DNA of 64,000 nucleotides, from positions 1 through 64,000 of the forward strand of contig JAFGYE010000116.1 in NCBI GenBank assembly GCA_016936255.1. Reading direction: 5' to 3'. The stretch's first letter is position 1. Every line of letters begins with the position of its first letter. This document shows, piece by piece, positions 19,548 to 29,229 of this stretch. Under the pieces are notes generated by a model. That model did no database searches. It was not told the DNA's origin and saw only the letters and a list, made by a program, of their open reading frames with translations. Source of the DNA: Marinifilaceae bacterium. GTDB taxonomy: Bacteria; Bacteroidota; Bacteroidia; Bacteroidales; Marinifilaceae. Made by a program: the position numbers and the translations under genes.

Positions 19548-21905
19548 TTACTGTTTCCCAAAAATTATTTTTCCCTGATTATCCAAAATCAATTTACCAT
19601 CAACAACTTCCTGTGTTTGCGGATCTTTAAAGCCTTTAATCAGAGGCGTTTTTCCCTGAGTTGCCAATGATTTTATTTGGGCTTCGCTGAGTTTTTTCTC
19701 CATAAAAACAAAAGGAACAATAAACCTGCAGCCATTTCGGTAATTGGAGCAACCATAGGCAGCATTCCCCTTTAATAGTGTACCTGTTTTGCAAAGCGGA
19801 CAAGTCCATGATTCTGCTTCCCCGGCTATAAACTCGATACTGAAATCGGGTGTTAAGCCTAATTGTCCATTTTGCTTTTTCCCATCAATTTCGAATCCCT
19901 TAATTTTAGGCGTTATTTTTTTCAGTACCAATGCCTCAACCTGCTTATCGGTTAATTTCTTTCCTTCAAATTCAAAAGGAATAAGAATTTTACATCCATT
20001 TCCCCAATTGGAGCATCCCCAGGCATTATTGCCTTTTAAAATCTTCCCTTCTCCGCATTTAGGACAAATTAATTCCTTCTTGGTTGCTGGTTTTGCCTTT
20101 GCTTTTTTCTTTTCTTTTTCCTTCTCCTCATCAATCACTTCAATTTGACTGATATTTTTCCGCGATTTTACGTCCCAAACAATTCCTACAACCATATTCT
20201 TCAATTCGGCCATAAACTGATTTACTTCGTAGTTGCCCAGCTCAATTTCCCGAAGCTTCTTTTCCCATTGTCCGGTAAGTTCTGCCGATTTTAGCAGTTC
20301 ATTCTGAATCGTATCAATTAACTGAATTCCGGTAACAGTAGCCTCGAGTCGTTTCTTGTCTCTTTTAATGTACTTTCTTTTAAACAGAGTCTCAATAATA
20401 TTCGCCCGGGTGGAAGGACGGCCAATTCCGTTCTCTTTCATTAAATCCCTTAACTCATCATCATCGACCTGTTTGCCGGCGGTTTCCATGGCACGAAGCA
20501 AAGTTGCTTCCGAATAATATTTAGGAGCCTGCGTCTGTTTCTCGGCCAAATCGGGCGTATGTTCTCCACTCTCCCCTTTCACAAAATCAGGAAGAATAAC
20601 TCCATCGCCAATATTACCGTCTTTAGCATATAAAACGCGCCATCCTGGTTCCAAAATCTGTTTCCCGGTTGCTTTAAAATCTATGGTGGTCACCTTTCCC
20701 AAAACGGTGGTATTACTCACTTTACAATCCGGATAGAATACCGAAATAAACCGTCGGGTTACAATATCGTAAACCTGTTTCTCATCATACGACAAAGTCC
20801 CAGGCACAACACCTGTTGGAATAATGGCATGGTGATCGGTCACCTTTTTATCATCAAAAACCTTCTTCGATTTTTTTATTTTGGCTTTTAAAAGAGGCTC
20901 GGTAAATTCGCTAAATGATGTTAGCTTTTGAAGAATTCCCGGAATCTTTTTGTACAAATCATCGGTAAGGTAAGTTGTATCAACTCTTGGGTAAGTGGTT
21001 AGTTTCTTCTCGTACAAACTTTGAATCATTCGCAGCGTATCTTCTGCCGAAAAACCCAGTTTCCGGTTACAATCTACCTGCAATGAGGTTAAATCATATA
21101 ATCTGGGAGGTAATTCTGTTCCACTCTTTTTCTCGACCGATACAATTTCGAATGGTTCCGAATTAATTTTATCAAGAAACTCAATCCCCTGCTCTTTTTG
21201 TTCAAACCGACCATGAGTCGCAGCAAAACTCACATCACGATAAGTGGTTTTTAGTTCCCAATAAGTTTGAGGAATAAAATTATCAATCTCTTTTTGGCGA
21301 TTCACAATCAAAGCCAAAGTAGGTGTTTGCACACGGCCAATTGAAAGTACCGACTTACCATTCGCATATTTAAGTGTGTAAAGTCGTGTTGCATTAATTC
21401 CCAACAGCCAGTCTCCAATGGATCTTGATGATCCAGCAGCGTATAACTTATCAAACTCCTTACTGTCACGTAAATTATTAAAGCCGTCACGAATAGCCTC
21501 TTCCGTTAGAGATGAAATCCAAAGTCGTTTAACAGGCACCTTACACCTAGCTTTGTGCAAAACCCATCGTTGAATCACTTCCCCTTCTATTCCGGCATCA
21601 CCGCAGTTTATCACTTTGGTGGCATTTGCAATTAGCTTTTTAAGAGTGTCAAATTGTTTCTGAACGCCTTTATCAGGAATTACCCGAATTCCAAAACGCG
21701 GAGGAATAATTGGCAAATCGTTTAAATGCCAGTATTTCCAATTAAGATCGTATTCATGAGGTTCTTTCAAGCCACACAGATGACCAAAAGTCCACGATAT
21801 TTGATATCCGTTTCCTTCGTAATATCCATCCTTTTTACTTTTGGCACCTAGTATCAGGGCAATTTCACGTGCTACACTTGGTTTCTCAGCTATACAAACT
21901 ATCAT
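19548..21905 (-). CDS. topB: DNA topoisomerase III (type IA)
   Basis: A 785-residue type IA topoisomerase that decatenates and relaxes DNA through a tyrosine-5'-phosphate intermediate. The N-terminal TOPRIM domain begins IVCIAEKPSVAREIA and includes the acidic motif CGDAGIEGE. The active-site region reads LTTYPRVDTTYLTDD. After the catalytic core come a Lys/Glu-rich linker and two tandem zinc-ribbon repeats of about 85 residues, each with CP.C...G.LLKGN.A.GCSN...GC followed by a strand-rich unit ending GF. The duplication within the tail is clear. Length fits Bacteroidetes TopB. Confidence 0.93.
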   Translation of the reverse strand: MIVCIAEKPSVAREIALILGAKSKKDGYYEGNGYQISWTFGHLCGLKEPHEYDLNWKYWHLNDLPIIPPRFGIRVIPDKGVQKQFDTLKKLIANATKVINCGDAGIEGEVIQRWVLHKARCKVPVKRLWISSLTEEAIRDGFNNLRDSKEFDKLYAAGSSRSIGDWLLGINATRLYTLKYANGKSVLSIGRVQTPTLALIVNRQKEIDNFIPQTYWELKTTYRDVSFAATHGRFEQKEQGIEFLDKINSEPFEIVSVEKKSGTELPPRLYDLTSLQVDCNRKLGFSAEDTLRMIQSLYEKKLTTYPRVDTTYLTDDLYKKIPGILQKLTSFSEFTEPLLKAKIKKSKKVFDDKKVTDHHAIIPTGVVPGTLSYDEKQVYDIVTRRFISVFYPDCKVSNTTVLGKVTTIDFKATGKQILEPGWRVLYAKDGNIGDGVILPDFVKGESGEHTPDLAEKQTQAPKYYSEATLLRAMETAGKQVDDDELRDLMKENGIGRPSTRANIIETLFKRKYIKRDKKRLEATVTGIQLIDTIQNELLKSAELTGQWEKKLREIELGNYEVNQFMAELKNMVVGIVWDVKSRKNISQIEVIDEEKEKEKKKAKAKPATKKELICPKCGEGKILKGNNAWGCSNWGNGCKILIPFEFEGKKLTDKQVEALVLKKITPKIKGFEIDGKKQNGQLGLTPDFSIEFIAGEAESWTCPLCKTGTLLKGNAAYGCSNYRNGCRFIVPFVFMEKKLSEAQIKSLATQGKTPLIKGFKDPQTQEVVDGKLILDNQGKIIFGKQ

Positions 21906-22007
21906 GCTTTACTCCTCTTGTTTTTTAGGCAATATATTCTTGAACATTTTACAAAAAATCAGATTCCTGATTTAAGGAACCAAACAATTTATTCTGTAAT
22001 ATCATTT

Positions 22008-22412
22008 TTATTCATTTCTTTCCCACTTTATCCACTTCTCAACCATCGTGAACAATTCTATTTTTGAAACCGGTTTTAACAGAAAATCGTCCATTCCTGC
22101 TTCCACAGATTTCACATCATCATCAGAAAATGCATTTGCTGTCATAGCAATAATTGGTCTGTCGAACCCATTCTCCCGCAATGCAACAGTTGCCTGATAA
22201 CCATCTACAATAGGCATTTGCAAATCCATAAACACCATCAAAACAGATTCTTTATTTTTCTGATAAAAATCAAGAGCTTCCCGACCATTTTTCACCCAAT
22301 CGGTAGGAATATTATCCATTTCCAACAGACGAGATATAATTTTACCATTCACGAAATCGTCCTCTACCAAGAGTATTCTACCATTATCAAGTTTAGGCTT
22401 TTCTTCGTCCAT
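22008..22412 (-). CDS. Stand-alone response regulator receiver
   Basis: A 134-residue protein consisting only of a CheY-like receiver domain (ILLVEDD, MDLQMPIVDG with the phospho-acceptor Asp, MTANAF, KPVSK). Single receivers of this kind often come from phosphorelays with hybrid kinases; no partner kinase is adjacent. The ATG at 22412 was chosen over a TTG eight codons upstream. It lies 65 bp downstream of the Omp85-type gene and 102 bp upstream of topB on the same strand. Confidence 0.85.
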   Translation of the reverse strand: MDEEKPKLDNGRILLVEDDFVNGKIISRLLEMDNIPTDWVKNGREALDFYQKNKESVLMVFMDLQMPIVDGYQATVALRENGFDRPIIAMTANAFSDDDVKSVEAGMDDFLLKPVSKIELFTMVEKWIKWERNE

Positions 22413-22477
22413 TATTTCAATTTTATTAGTATTCAATGTAAATATGTATTGTTTTATTCAATTATCATATTAAATAA

Positions 22478-25400
22478 CTAAAACAAGTATTTAAATTCGA
22501 TTGAAAGAATATCATCTTCGATTGAATGGCTAAAATTAGCAGTAATTACCATTAATTTATAAGGTGCAAGCCAAATTCCTCCGCCATATCCATGGTGCCA
22601 TTTACTAGAACTCTCATTATCAACCCATACCTTACCAAAATCATTAAAACCCAAAATACCCACTTCACCTCCCAAAAAATAAGATTTAAAACGAGCAATG
22701 CGAAGTCTTAAATCAGTGTTTTGAAATACAATATCATCTCCTGCGAACCGATCCTGACGATATCCTCTTAAATTTGATTTTAAACCTAATTTATTCGCCT
22801 GATAAAATGAATACCCATTACTGTTATGACTGGCACCGGTCCTTACCGCCAATATTGTTCTTTGAGGTCTGCCAAAACTAACATACATTCGCATATCAGT
22901 CTCCATTTTATAAAAATTATCATCATTACTCTCCAATCCTTTATAGTATTTCCAACTGGATAACCAATAAATTCCTCTTGCGGGAAGCACCATATTGTCC
23001 CTTGAATCCCACAAATAATTGATACTAAGTCCTAAATATCTTCTGGTATTAAAATCAGTTAAACGATTTAAATCATTATCTGGATTGGTAAAATCGGTTA
23101 TGAAACGATTTGGTGTGGCTTTCAACTCCAGTTGTTGATAAAATGATCCAATTGAAATAAAATGGTTCTCCCCAACTTGTTGTTTTAATTGTGGATGAAT
23201 AAAAAACTGAGCCATTCTAATCCTATTATAAGCATCATCATCGGTTTTGGATTTTTCTGTTTCATTTCCCAATCCGTAATAGTAGCCCTGAAAATTAGGT
23301 GTATTATAATGAATATCTGCCAGAAAATCAGTTTTTCGAAACACCTGCTTAAACTCACCGGAATATTTTAACTCTACCGATGGATATGCAAATGCATAAT
23401 TAACAATAAATTTATGAAATGATCCATATGGTTCTTTCTTAAACCCCTGGTTTTTAACATTCACACCAGCTCCTAAAACCAAACCATCATCACTAATGAA
23501 ATTAAGGTTGGCACCAGGACTTACAACATTATACTTAAATGCTTTTCTATCGTATGAATTTACTTCAGAACTTTTCCCGAATCTCTTCTTGTAAGCTCCA
23601 TCTCCCTTAACAATAGTTTTTGGTTTGTCGTAAATAAGCAGATTTCGTTTCCCGGTATCTGCCAGTTTAAACTTATCTTTTCCTTTTCCTCCGATAATCC
23701 GAAGTTTCACTCCATTTTTGTTATTTCCATTTACCTTAAACTTATCTTTTCCATCGAGGCCAAAAATTCTCACCTCATTGGTTTCATCCTTGCTAAAAGT
23801 TCTACGAAATAACAGTTCCTTTTTATTCCCTTTACTACTCAACCGATAACTTTCAACAATTAATTTTCCATTTTCAATCCATTTAATTTCAAAACTCTCG
23901 CTATCATTCGTACCTACCACATCAACTTCTTTTGCCAAAAAATTATAAAACTCCTCTGCCAATGCTGGTAACTGATCTCTTCGAGCCTTTAGTTTTTGCG
24001 TAATTTCGTCACCCGAAATTGCATAAACTTCCTGTGGCAAACCTTTAACCGATTCTTGAATAACATCATCGCTTAATTTTCTTTGAAGTTCCTTTGCCAT
24101 TTCAATCCAATCATTTTTATCCTTGGATTGTAAAAAATTTCGATCAAAATAACGGGCATTAAAACCCAGTCCTACCACATTTTCTACAACTGAATCGAAT
24201 GATTGAAATTTAGGCATAGCCCATTTTCTTCGAATCAACCAGGGAATTGCTCCATCGCTAAAGAAAAAAGCCTGATCGCGGTCTCTTGGAATCGGCCTCG
24301 CAATTGTTTTGCCATCTTTTTTGAAGGTTGCCCACCTCCACTGATCATCGTGCCGATCCCAGTCATTTAAAAAGATATCGAATAAACGGGCTCGCAGCAC
24401 AGCAGTTTCATCAATCTGAAGGTCTGAATTTTTGAATCTCTTTTTAAGCAACTTATCTGTTCCTAAAATATCATGAGAGTTCCCAAAATTATCCATATCA
24501 GATACATCGCCGTTGGGACGCTCTTCGAAAAGAAACAATTCATTCTTAAAACCATCCTGATAAATTCCAAAGCGGGGATCATCGGGAACATAAACAATTT
24601 TTGGATTGGTATGATAAACACCTACTGCTTTCGCCATTTTTGGAACAGCTAAAGCTGCATAAGGATAAGATTCGGAAATTCCATCCTGAACAATTTTGGC
24701 AGCAAAGGTTCCTTCCAATCCAGGAGGAATTGCTTTCTCGGTATACTTCTCTACCGAGCGTAACACATATTGTTTCCCATCTTTGGCCTCTAACCTTAAA
24801 GATCTGGTTTGCTGTCCTCCTCCTCTTTTCAAAATTTTCAGTCCACCTTTTTCCGTTGCGATATCAAAAACCGGAACTGTTATAGGCACAGCCCAATCCT
24901 TTCGGTAATTCTGCCCCAAAATTTTCGTTTTTAATCTTCCATCTGTTTCATAAAACGTACTTGCAGCAACAGTTATAGTACTATCCGAATAATCAATCTC
25001 TTTGTATCTGCTAATTAAATCTTCCTTTGTAGGAACATGCTTAGTATATAGTTTTTCCCTAAATGCCAGATGAGGTTCTTTCTCTCCTTCAGCACCCACC
25101 GACCAAAATTCCAGCCAAACCTCATCATTTGAGTAAAAATTAATTCGCGAGAAACCAACCTCACGCATAGCTATATCCATTTTATTTTTATACACGTAGT
25201 CACTCTTGCTCCCCGAACCTGAAACAATAAAAAAGGAATCATCCTTTTTAGCGAATTGCAAGCTGTTATCATGAGCTGCAACAACAACAATGTTATCGTA
25301 TCCCACACCAATTTTTCGAGACATATACCTCATCTGTTTGTAAAAAGGGTAGGCAAAATCCTGCGGCGTTCCAAAAAGTTTCCGATACAATTCTACCGGA

Positions 25401-26092
25401 CCGGGAAAAGCAAAATTTCCTCCATGCTTTCCTGCACTGTAAATAGGATGATGCGTGGCAAATACAATTTTCTTATTCTTATTTCTTTTTATGGCATCAT
25501 TTAATAGAATTAAAAAATCATCATTGCTTTCCAAACCACACTCCGACTCTGGTTTATCTCCCAAGTGTAGCCACCACTGTGAATCCACAATCAGTAAAAC
25601 CACTTCATCCGTTAAGTCAATCTCTACAGGGCCGGGACAACCTCCCGAAGGAAGAAAAACATCTCCCCGATCCAAATAATCCTCTACAAATGTTTCGGTA
25701 TTCTGTATGGCTTCCCATCCATGACGTCGTCCCTCGTTCCATTCTTTTTCGCCCGGAATAAAAACAAGTTGTCCTTTAAAATCCTTTAATGAATTTAACA
25801 ATTTTATTACATCCGAATTCTCTGCGTCTATATCCTCTAATTCATCCTCTAAATATCCTTTCGGGAAAGTGTTGCCTAAAAATACGAGTGTCCCTTTCTG
25901 CCCAACTTCATTCATTTGACCTTTTAGCATGTCGATATTTGAATCAACAATGGCAGCTTCGCCAACATCACCGATAAAAAAAATGGAATGATCGAGCAAT
26001 GTTGATGCAGGAGCTTCCGGCAACTTAGTATTTTGAGCAAATACAGTATTTATTGAAATGAAAACACTGATATATAATAAAATCCTCTTCAT
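22478..26092 (-). CDS. Calcineurin-like phosphoesterase fused to an Omp85-type outer-membrane barrel
   Basis: A 1204-residue exported protein (signal peptide MKRILLYISVFISINTVFAQ, whose ATG at 26092 sets the start). Residues about 30-330 form a metallophosphoesterase domain (FFIGDVGEA, FLGN, ATHHPIYSAGKHGG, VVAAHDN). A middle region contains NDWDRHDDQWRW and IPRDRDQAF, reminiscent of a CotH- or HipA-like kinase site, though the assignment is tentative. The last about 380 residues are beta-barrel sequence with the Omp85 L6-loop-like motif LRGYRQDRFAGDD and a terminal Phe. The protein probably presents a periplasmic or surface phosphoesterase anchored by its own barrel. It ends 65 bp before the receiver gene. 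Confidence 0.85.
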   Translation of the reverse strand: MKRILLYISVFISINTVFAQNTKLPEAPASTLLDHSIFFIGDVGEAAIVDSNIDMLKGQMNEVGQKGTLVFLGNTFPKGYLEDELEDIDAENSDVIKLLNSLKDFKGQLVFIPGEKEWNEGRRHGWEAIQNTETFVEDYLDRGDVFLPSGGCPGPVEIDLTDEVVLLIVDSQWWLHLGDKPESECGLESNDDFLILLNDAIKRNKNKKIVFATHHPIYSAGKHGGNFAFPGPVELYRKLFGTPQDFAYPFYKQMRYMSRKIGVGYDNIVVVAAHDNSLQFAKKDDSFFIVSGSGSKSDYVYKNKMDIAMREVGFSRINFYSNDEVWLEFWSVGAEGEKEPHLAFREKLYTKHVPTKEDLISRYKEIDYSDSTITVAASTFYETDGRLKTKILGQNYRKDWAVPITVPVFDIATEKGGLKILKRGGGQQTRSLRLEAKDGKQYVLRSVEKYTEKAIPPGLEGTFAAKIVQDGISESYPYAALAVPKMAKAVGVYHTNPKIVYVPDDPRFGIYQDGFKNELFLFEERPNGDVSDMDNFGNSHDILGTDKLLKKRFKNSDLQIDETAVLRARLFDIFLNDWDRHDDQWRWATFKKDGKTIARPIPRDRDQAFFFSDGAIPWLIRRKWAMPKFQSFDSVVENVVGLGFNARYFDRNFLQSKDKNDWIEMAKELQRKLSDDVIQESVKGLPQEVYAISGDEITQKLKARRDQLPALAEEFYNFLAKEVDVVGTNDSESFEIKWIENGKLIVESYRLSSKGNKKELLFRRTFSKDETNEVRIFGLDGKDKFKVNGNNKNGVKLRIIGGKGKDKFKLADTGKRNLLIYDKPKTIVKGDGAYKKRFGKSSEVNSYDRKAFKYNVVSPGANLNFISDDGLVLGAGVNVKNQGFKKEPYGSFHKFIVNYAFAYPSVELKYSGEFKQVFRKTDFLADIHYNTPNFQGYYYGLGNETEKSKTDDDAYNRIRMAQFFIHPQLKQQVGENHFISIGSFYQQLELKATPNRFITDFTNPDNDLNRLTDFNTRRYLGLSINYLWDSRDNMVLPARGIYWLSSWKYYKGLESNDDNFYKMETDMRMYVSFGRPQRTILAVRTGASHNSNGYSFYQANKLGLKSNLRGYRQDRFAGDDIVFQNTDLRLRIARFKSYFLGGEVGILGFNDFGKVWVDNESSSKWHHGYGGGIWLAPYKLMVITANFSHSIEDDILSIEFKYLF

Positions 26093-26132
26093 CGTATTAT
26101 TAAAATTTAAGATACATTCATCAAATTGCAAT

Positions 26133-27065
26133 TTATTTACGGTAGCTGAACCGGTAGATATTTGCAGCTCTTCCTTTTCCTTCATTGGAAATATACATAG
26201 TTCCATCAGGAGCAAAACAAATTCCTTCCGGCTGTCTAAATAGCTTGCGTTTCAATTTCACAATAGCCAAAACATCGCCTTGCGGATTAAGCACCAGTAA
26301 TAATTTACCAACAGATCCTAATACATACAAGTTGTTGCTGATGGGATGCATTGCCACAGCCGATGGTTGAAATGTAACATCTCCCTGCGATGGATTAATA
26401 CTTTCCAACAATGTCACAGAAAAGTTTGTATATCCATCAAAATCAAGAATTCTCCTTATTTGTTCCTGATCAATCAAATAGGCCGGACAATCAGATAATT
26501 TATTTGAGTCAAGTGAATACTTATAAATTGCTCTTTTCCCTTTAAAATCATTATTAATGCCGGGTTTTCCTTTGCATGCAACAAGAAGACTATTGCTTTG
26601 GGAATCATAACCTAAACCTTCAGTATCGTTTCCTGCATTTAATTGTGTTTTAATTTTCACAGATAAAATATCCTCACTTTTCATATGATCAACTGCAAAA
26701 ATGTTTCCATCTGACCGCAATACAAAAACCTGATCACCTACAACTTCAATGCCTTCATAATCTCCCGATTTATCAAATACATATTTTTTCGTAATCTCTT
26801 TCTTCTTTAGACTGTACTTGTAAATAATTCCTTTCTCATCGTTCACACAAAGTAAACTGTGATCATTATAATAAGATAATCCTGAAATCTCTCTTAGCTC
26901 ATCTTTCAAATCATATTTCTCATCAGCGTCCATTAAAGAGTAAGGAAATTGATAGGTAGAATCCAATTCATATACCATTTTTAAATCAGCAGATTTCTGC
27001 TTACACGATTCAAAAAAGGCTAGAAAACTTGGAAGAATAATAAAGAAAATTAAAAATCTGTTCAT
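26133..27065 (-). CDS. SdiA-regulated-type beta-propeller lipoprotein
   Basis: A 310-residue predicted lipoprotein: hydrophobic N-terminus with a lipobox-like FFESC (Cys near residue 21). The mature part resembles the SdiA-regulated family, a beta-propeller with phrases such as ELREISGLSYYNDHSLLCVNDEKG, DYEGIEVVGDQVFVLRSDG, GNDTEGLGYD and RQPEGICFAPDGTMYISNEG. Such propellers bind ligands or act as esterase-like or phytase-like enzymes; no catalytic residue was verified. It lies 40 bp upstream of the phosphoesterase-Omp85 gene, so the two are probably cotranscribed and may act on a shared phosphorylated substrate (inference). Confidence 0.8.
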   Translation of the reverse strand: MNRFLIFFIILPSFLAFFESCKQKSADLKMVYELDSTYQFPYSLMDADEKYDLKDELREISGLSYYNDHSLLCVNDEKGIIYKYSLKKKEITKKYVFDKSGDYEGIEVVGDQVFVLRSDGNIFAVDHMKSEDILSVKIKTQLNAGNDTEGLGYDSQSNSLLVACKGKPGINNDFKGKRAIYKYSLDSNKLSDCPAYLIDQEQIRRILDFDGYTNFSVTLLESINPSQGDVTFQPSAVAMHPISNNLYVLGSVGKLLLVLNPQGDVLAIVKLKRKLFRQPEGICFAPDGTMYISNEGKGRAANIYRFSYRK

Positions 27066-27244
27066 TATTTGAAAGTATCTTTTGCGGATTTAATAGGAAC
27101 TTAAAATTACATAAATAAGGCTCAATTCCCAACAAAAAAGAGGAAAGCAAGGCATTATTATAAATTTTTCAAATCGTTTTCCACTATAATGACTATATTT
27201 ATTCATTGCAATTTCATTTAGTCAACATTAGAAAAAAAAGAGAA

Positions 27245-28438
27245 ATGAATATCATCCATGAAGCGGAAACATTTGTTACTAATTTAATCGAAAGTACCCA
27301 CCAACCTATCTTTACCTATCACAATTTGGAACATACTCAAAATGTGGTTAAACAAGCAAAAAAAATCGGGTTGGAAACAGGATTATCTCCCGACGAAATG
27401 GAAAATCTCATTTTAGCAGCCTGGTTTCATGACACCGGTTACTATGAAAACTTTGCTAAACATGAAGAAATAAGCGCTGCACATGCCAGAAAATTTCTCG
27501 AAGAAAAAAATTACCCTGAGGAAAAAATAAAACAAATAACTGAAGCTATTTTACACACAAAGATGCCGCACCTTCCTTGTGATGAAAAAATATGTAATGT
27601 TCTTTGCGATGCCGATTTACACCACTTATCAACAAAGGATTACATAAAAATATCCGAAAAACTGAGAGAAGAAAGAAGTCGAATTCTTCACCACGACATT
27701 CACCCTAAATTGTATTGGGAAGAAACCTTGCGTTTTTTAAAAGATCATCATTATCATACCAATTACGGCAAAAAAACTTTGGCTAAAAAGAAAGAGGTGA
27801 ATTATCAAAAAGTAGTTGAGAAAGTAGCTGGTTTTCAGTCTAAAGAAATAAAGAAACTTACCGAAATGGTAAGCAAACTGGAACAACAAAACATAAAATT
27901 GAAAACTCCGCAGCGTGGCATTGAAACCATGTTTAAAGTAACTTCAAGAAATCAGATTAATTTAAGTTCCATTGCCGATAAAAAAGCCAACTTAATGATC
28001 TCTGTCAATTCAATCATCATCTCGGCCATCTTCTTTATTTTCAAAAATATAATGGATGTTCCTCATTTTATTATCCCTTGTGTTATTCTTTTGATAGTAT
28101 GTTTGTTCACCATTACGTATTCTGTATTGGCAACCCGGCCTATTGTTACGTCAGGAACATTCTCGCAGGAAGACATCAAAAAGAAGAGAGTAAATTTAAT
28201 GTTTTTCGGAAATTTCCATAAAATGGCTCTTACCGATTATTCAGACGCATTAAAAGGAATGATGTCGGATTACGATGACCTGTATGACAGTTTAATAAGA
28301 GACCAATATTTTCTGGGGAAGGTTTTGGGTAGAAAATATCGTTTTTTACGAATTTCCTATACCATATTTATGTTTGGCCTCATCTTTTCTGTTCTAACAT
28401 TTATTCTGGCTGCAATTTACCAACCAATGGTTTGGTAA
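27245..28438 (+). CDS. HD-domain hydrolase fused to a Pycsar-effector-like membrane domain
   Basis: A 397-residue protein. The N-terminal HD domain (about 1-175) has metal-binding H26/H30 (YHNLEH), H62-D63 (WFHDTG) and D122 (CDADLHH), as in cyclic-nucleotide or nucleotide phosphohydrolases. A coiled-coil linker (about 190-225) leads to the C-terminal part (230-397), which matches the Pycsar effector transmembrane family: signature RNQINLSSIADKKANLMISVN, two hydrophobic helices at about 252-295 and a final helix pair near 375-395. Known stand-alone PycTM effectors disrupt the membrane on cCMP or cUMP binding. No cyclase gene is nearby. ATG at 27245 was chosen over an alternative start at 27206. 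Confidence 0.85.
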   Translation: MNIIHEAETFVTNLIESTHQPIFTYHNLEHTQNVVKQAKKIGLETGLSPDEMENLILAAWFHDTGYYENFAKHEEISAAHARKFLEEKNYPEEKIKQITEAILHTKMPHLPCDEKICNVLCDADLHHLSTKDYIKISEKLREERSRILHHDIHPKLYWEETLRFLKDHHYHTNYGKKTLAKKKEVNYQKVVEKVAGFQSKEIKKLTEMVSKLEQQNIKLKTPQRGIETMFKVTSRNQINLSSIADKKANLMISVNSIIISAIFFIFKNIMDVPHFIIPCVILLIVCLFTITYSVLATRPIVTSGTFSQEDIKKKRVNLMFFGNFHKMALTDYSDALKGMMSDYDDLYDSLIRDQYFLGKVLGRKYRFLRISYTIFMFGLIFSVLTFILAAIYQPMVW

Positions 28439-28479
28439 ATTTTTATTTCAAAATAATCCGTGAAAAGAAATACATAAGC

Positions 28480-28487
28480 TAACTTTG
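28480..28487 (+). promoter_or_regulatory. -7 promoter box for rsmE
   Basis: TAACTTTG matches TAnnTTTG and lies 33 bp upstream of the rsmE ATG. No good TTG box was found at the expected distance. Confidence 0.45.
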
Positions 28488-28520
28488 CAACATCATGTTT
28501 TTTATTACTTCTGAAAGCTT

Positions 28521-29222
28521 ATGAACTTATTTTATACACCAGATATCCAAAATCAATTTTATCAATTGGATGAAATTGAATCAAAACATTGCATTAGAGT
28601 ACTTCGGTTAAAAGAAGAAGATATTATTCATCTTATTGATGGCAAGGGCTCTCTTTACAAAGCAAAAATAATTGATGCTCATCCTAAAAGATGCACCGTT
28701 GAGTGCATTGAAACTCAGAAGGAATTTGGGAAACTGAATTACCAGCTGCACATTGCTCTGGCTCCTACAAAAAATATGGATCGAACAGAATGGTTTATGG
28801 AAAAATGCACCGAAATTGGTATTCATGAATTCACTCCTCTTCTATGCCAGCACTCTGAGAGAAAGGTTGTGAAACATGAACGTTTGTTCAAAGTAATTAC
28901 TTCTGCAGTTAAACAATCGCTTAAAGCTTACCATCCAATTTTAAATGAACAAACCAAATTTTCCGATTTGGTAACATCCCCATTCGATGGAGAAAAATAC
29001 ATAGCTCACTGCAACGAAGGTGAAAAAACGCATCTGAAAAACCTTTATCAGGCAAAACAAAATGCATTAATCTTAATTGGCCCGGAAGGTGATTTCAGTA
29101 TTGAGGAAGTAAATCTGGCTAAAGAAAATGGCTTTAAAGAGATCAGTCTGGGAGAAAGCCGCTTGAGAACAGAAACAGCTGGAGTTGTAGCTTGTAATAT
29201 CATTAGTTTAGAAAATCAATAA
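28521..29222 (+). CDS. rsmE: 16S rRNA (uracil-1498-N3)-methyltransferase
   Basis: A 233-residue SPOUT-class methyltransferase. The N-terminal PUA-like part includes HCIRVLRLKEED, and the knotted SAM-binding domain has IALAPTKNMDRTEWFMEKCTEIGI, the QSERK-like motif (QHSERK), LIGPEGDFS and LGESRLRTETA. These are diagnostic for RsmE. It is followed after 7 bp by the DUF4159 gene, indicating an operon. Confidence 0.95.
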   Translation: MNLFYTPDIQNQFYQLDEIESKHCIRVLRLKEEDIIHLIDGKGSLYKAKIIDAHPKRCTVECIETQKEFGKLNYQLHIALAPTKNMDRTEWFMEKCTEIGIHEFTPLLCQHSERKVVKHERLFKVITSAVKQSLKAYHPILNEQTKFSDLVTSPFDGEKYIAHCNEGEKTHLKNLYQAKQNALILIGPEGDFSIEEVNLAKENGFKEISLGESRLRTETAGVVACNIISLENQ

Positions 29223-29229
29223 TAATTTG

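Noticed and set aside
26093-26215. Extended start for the phosphoesterase-Omp85 gene
   Set aside because: It would overlap the SdiA-regulated-type gene and bury the signal peptide; the ATG at 26092 begins a canonical signal sequence.
27245-28438. A complete Pycsar anti-phage system
   Set aside because: No uridylate or cytidylate cyclase gene is adjacent, and the neighbours are housekeeping genes; only the effector-like domain is present.
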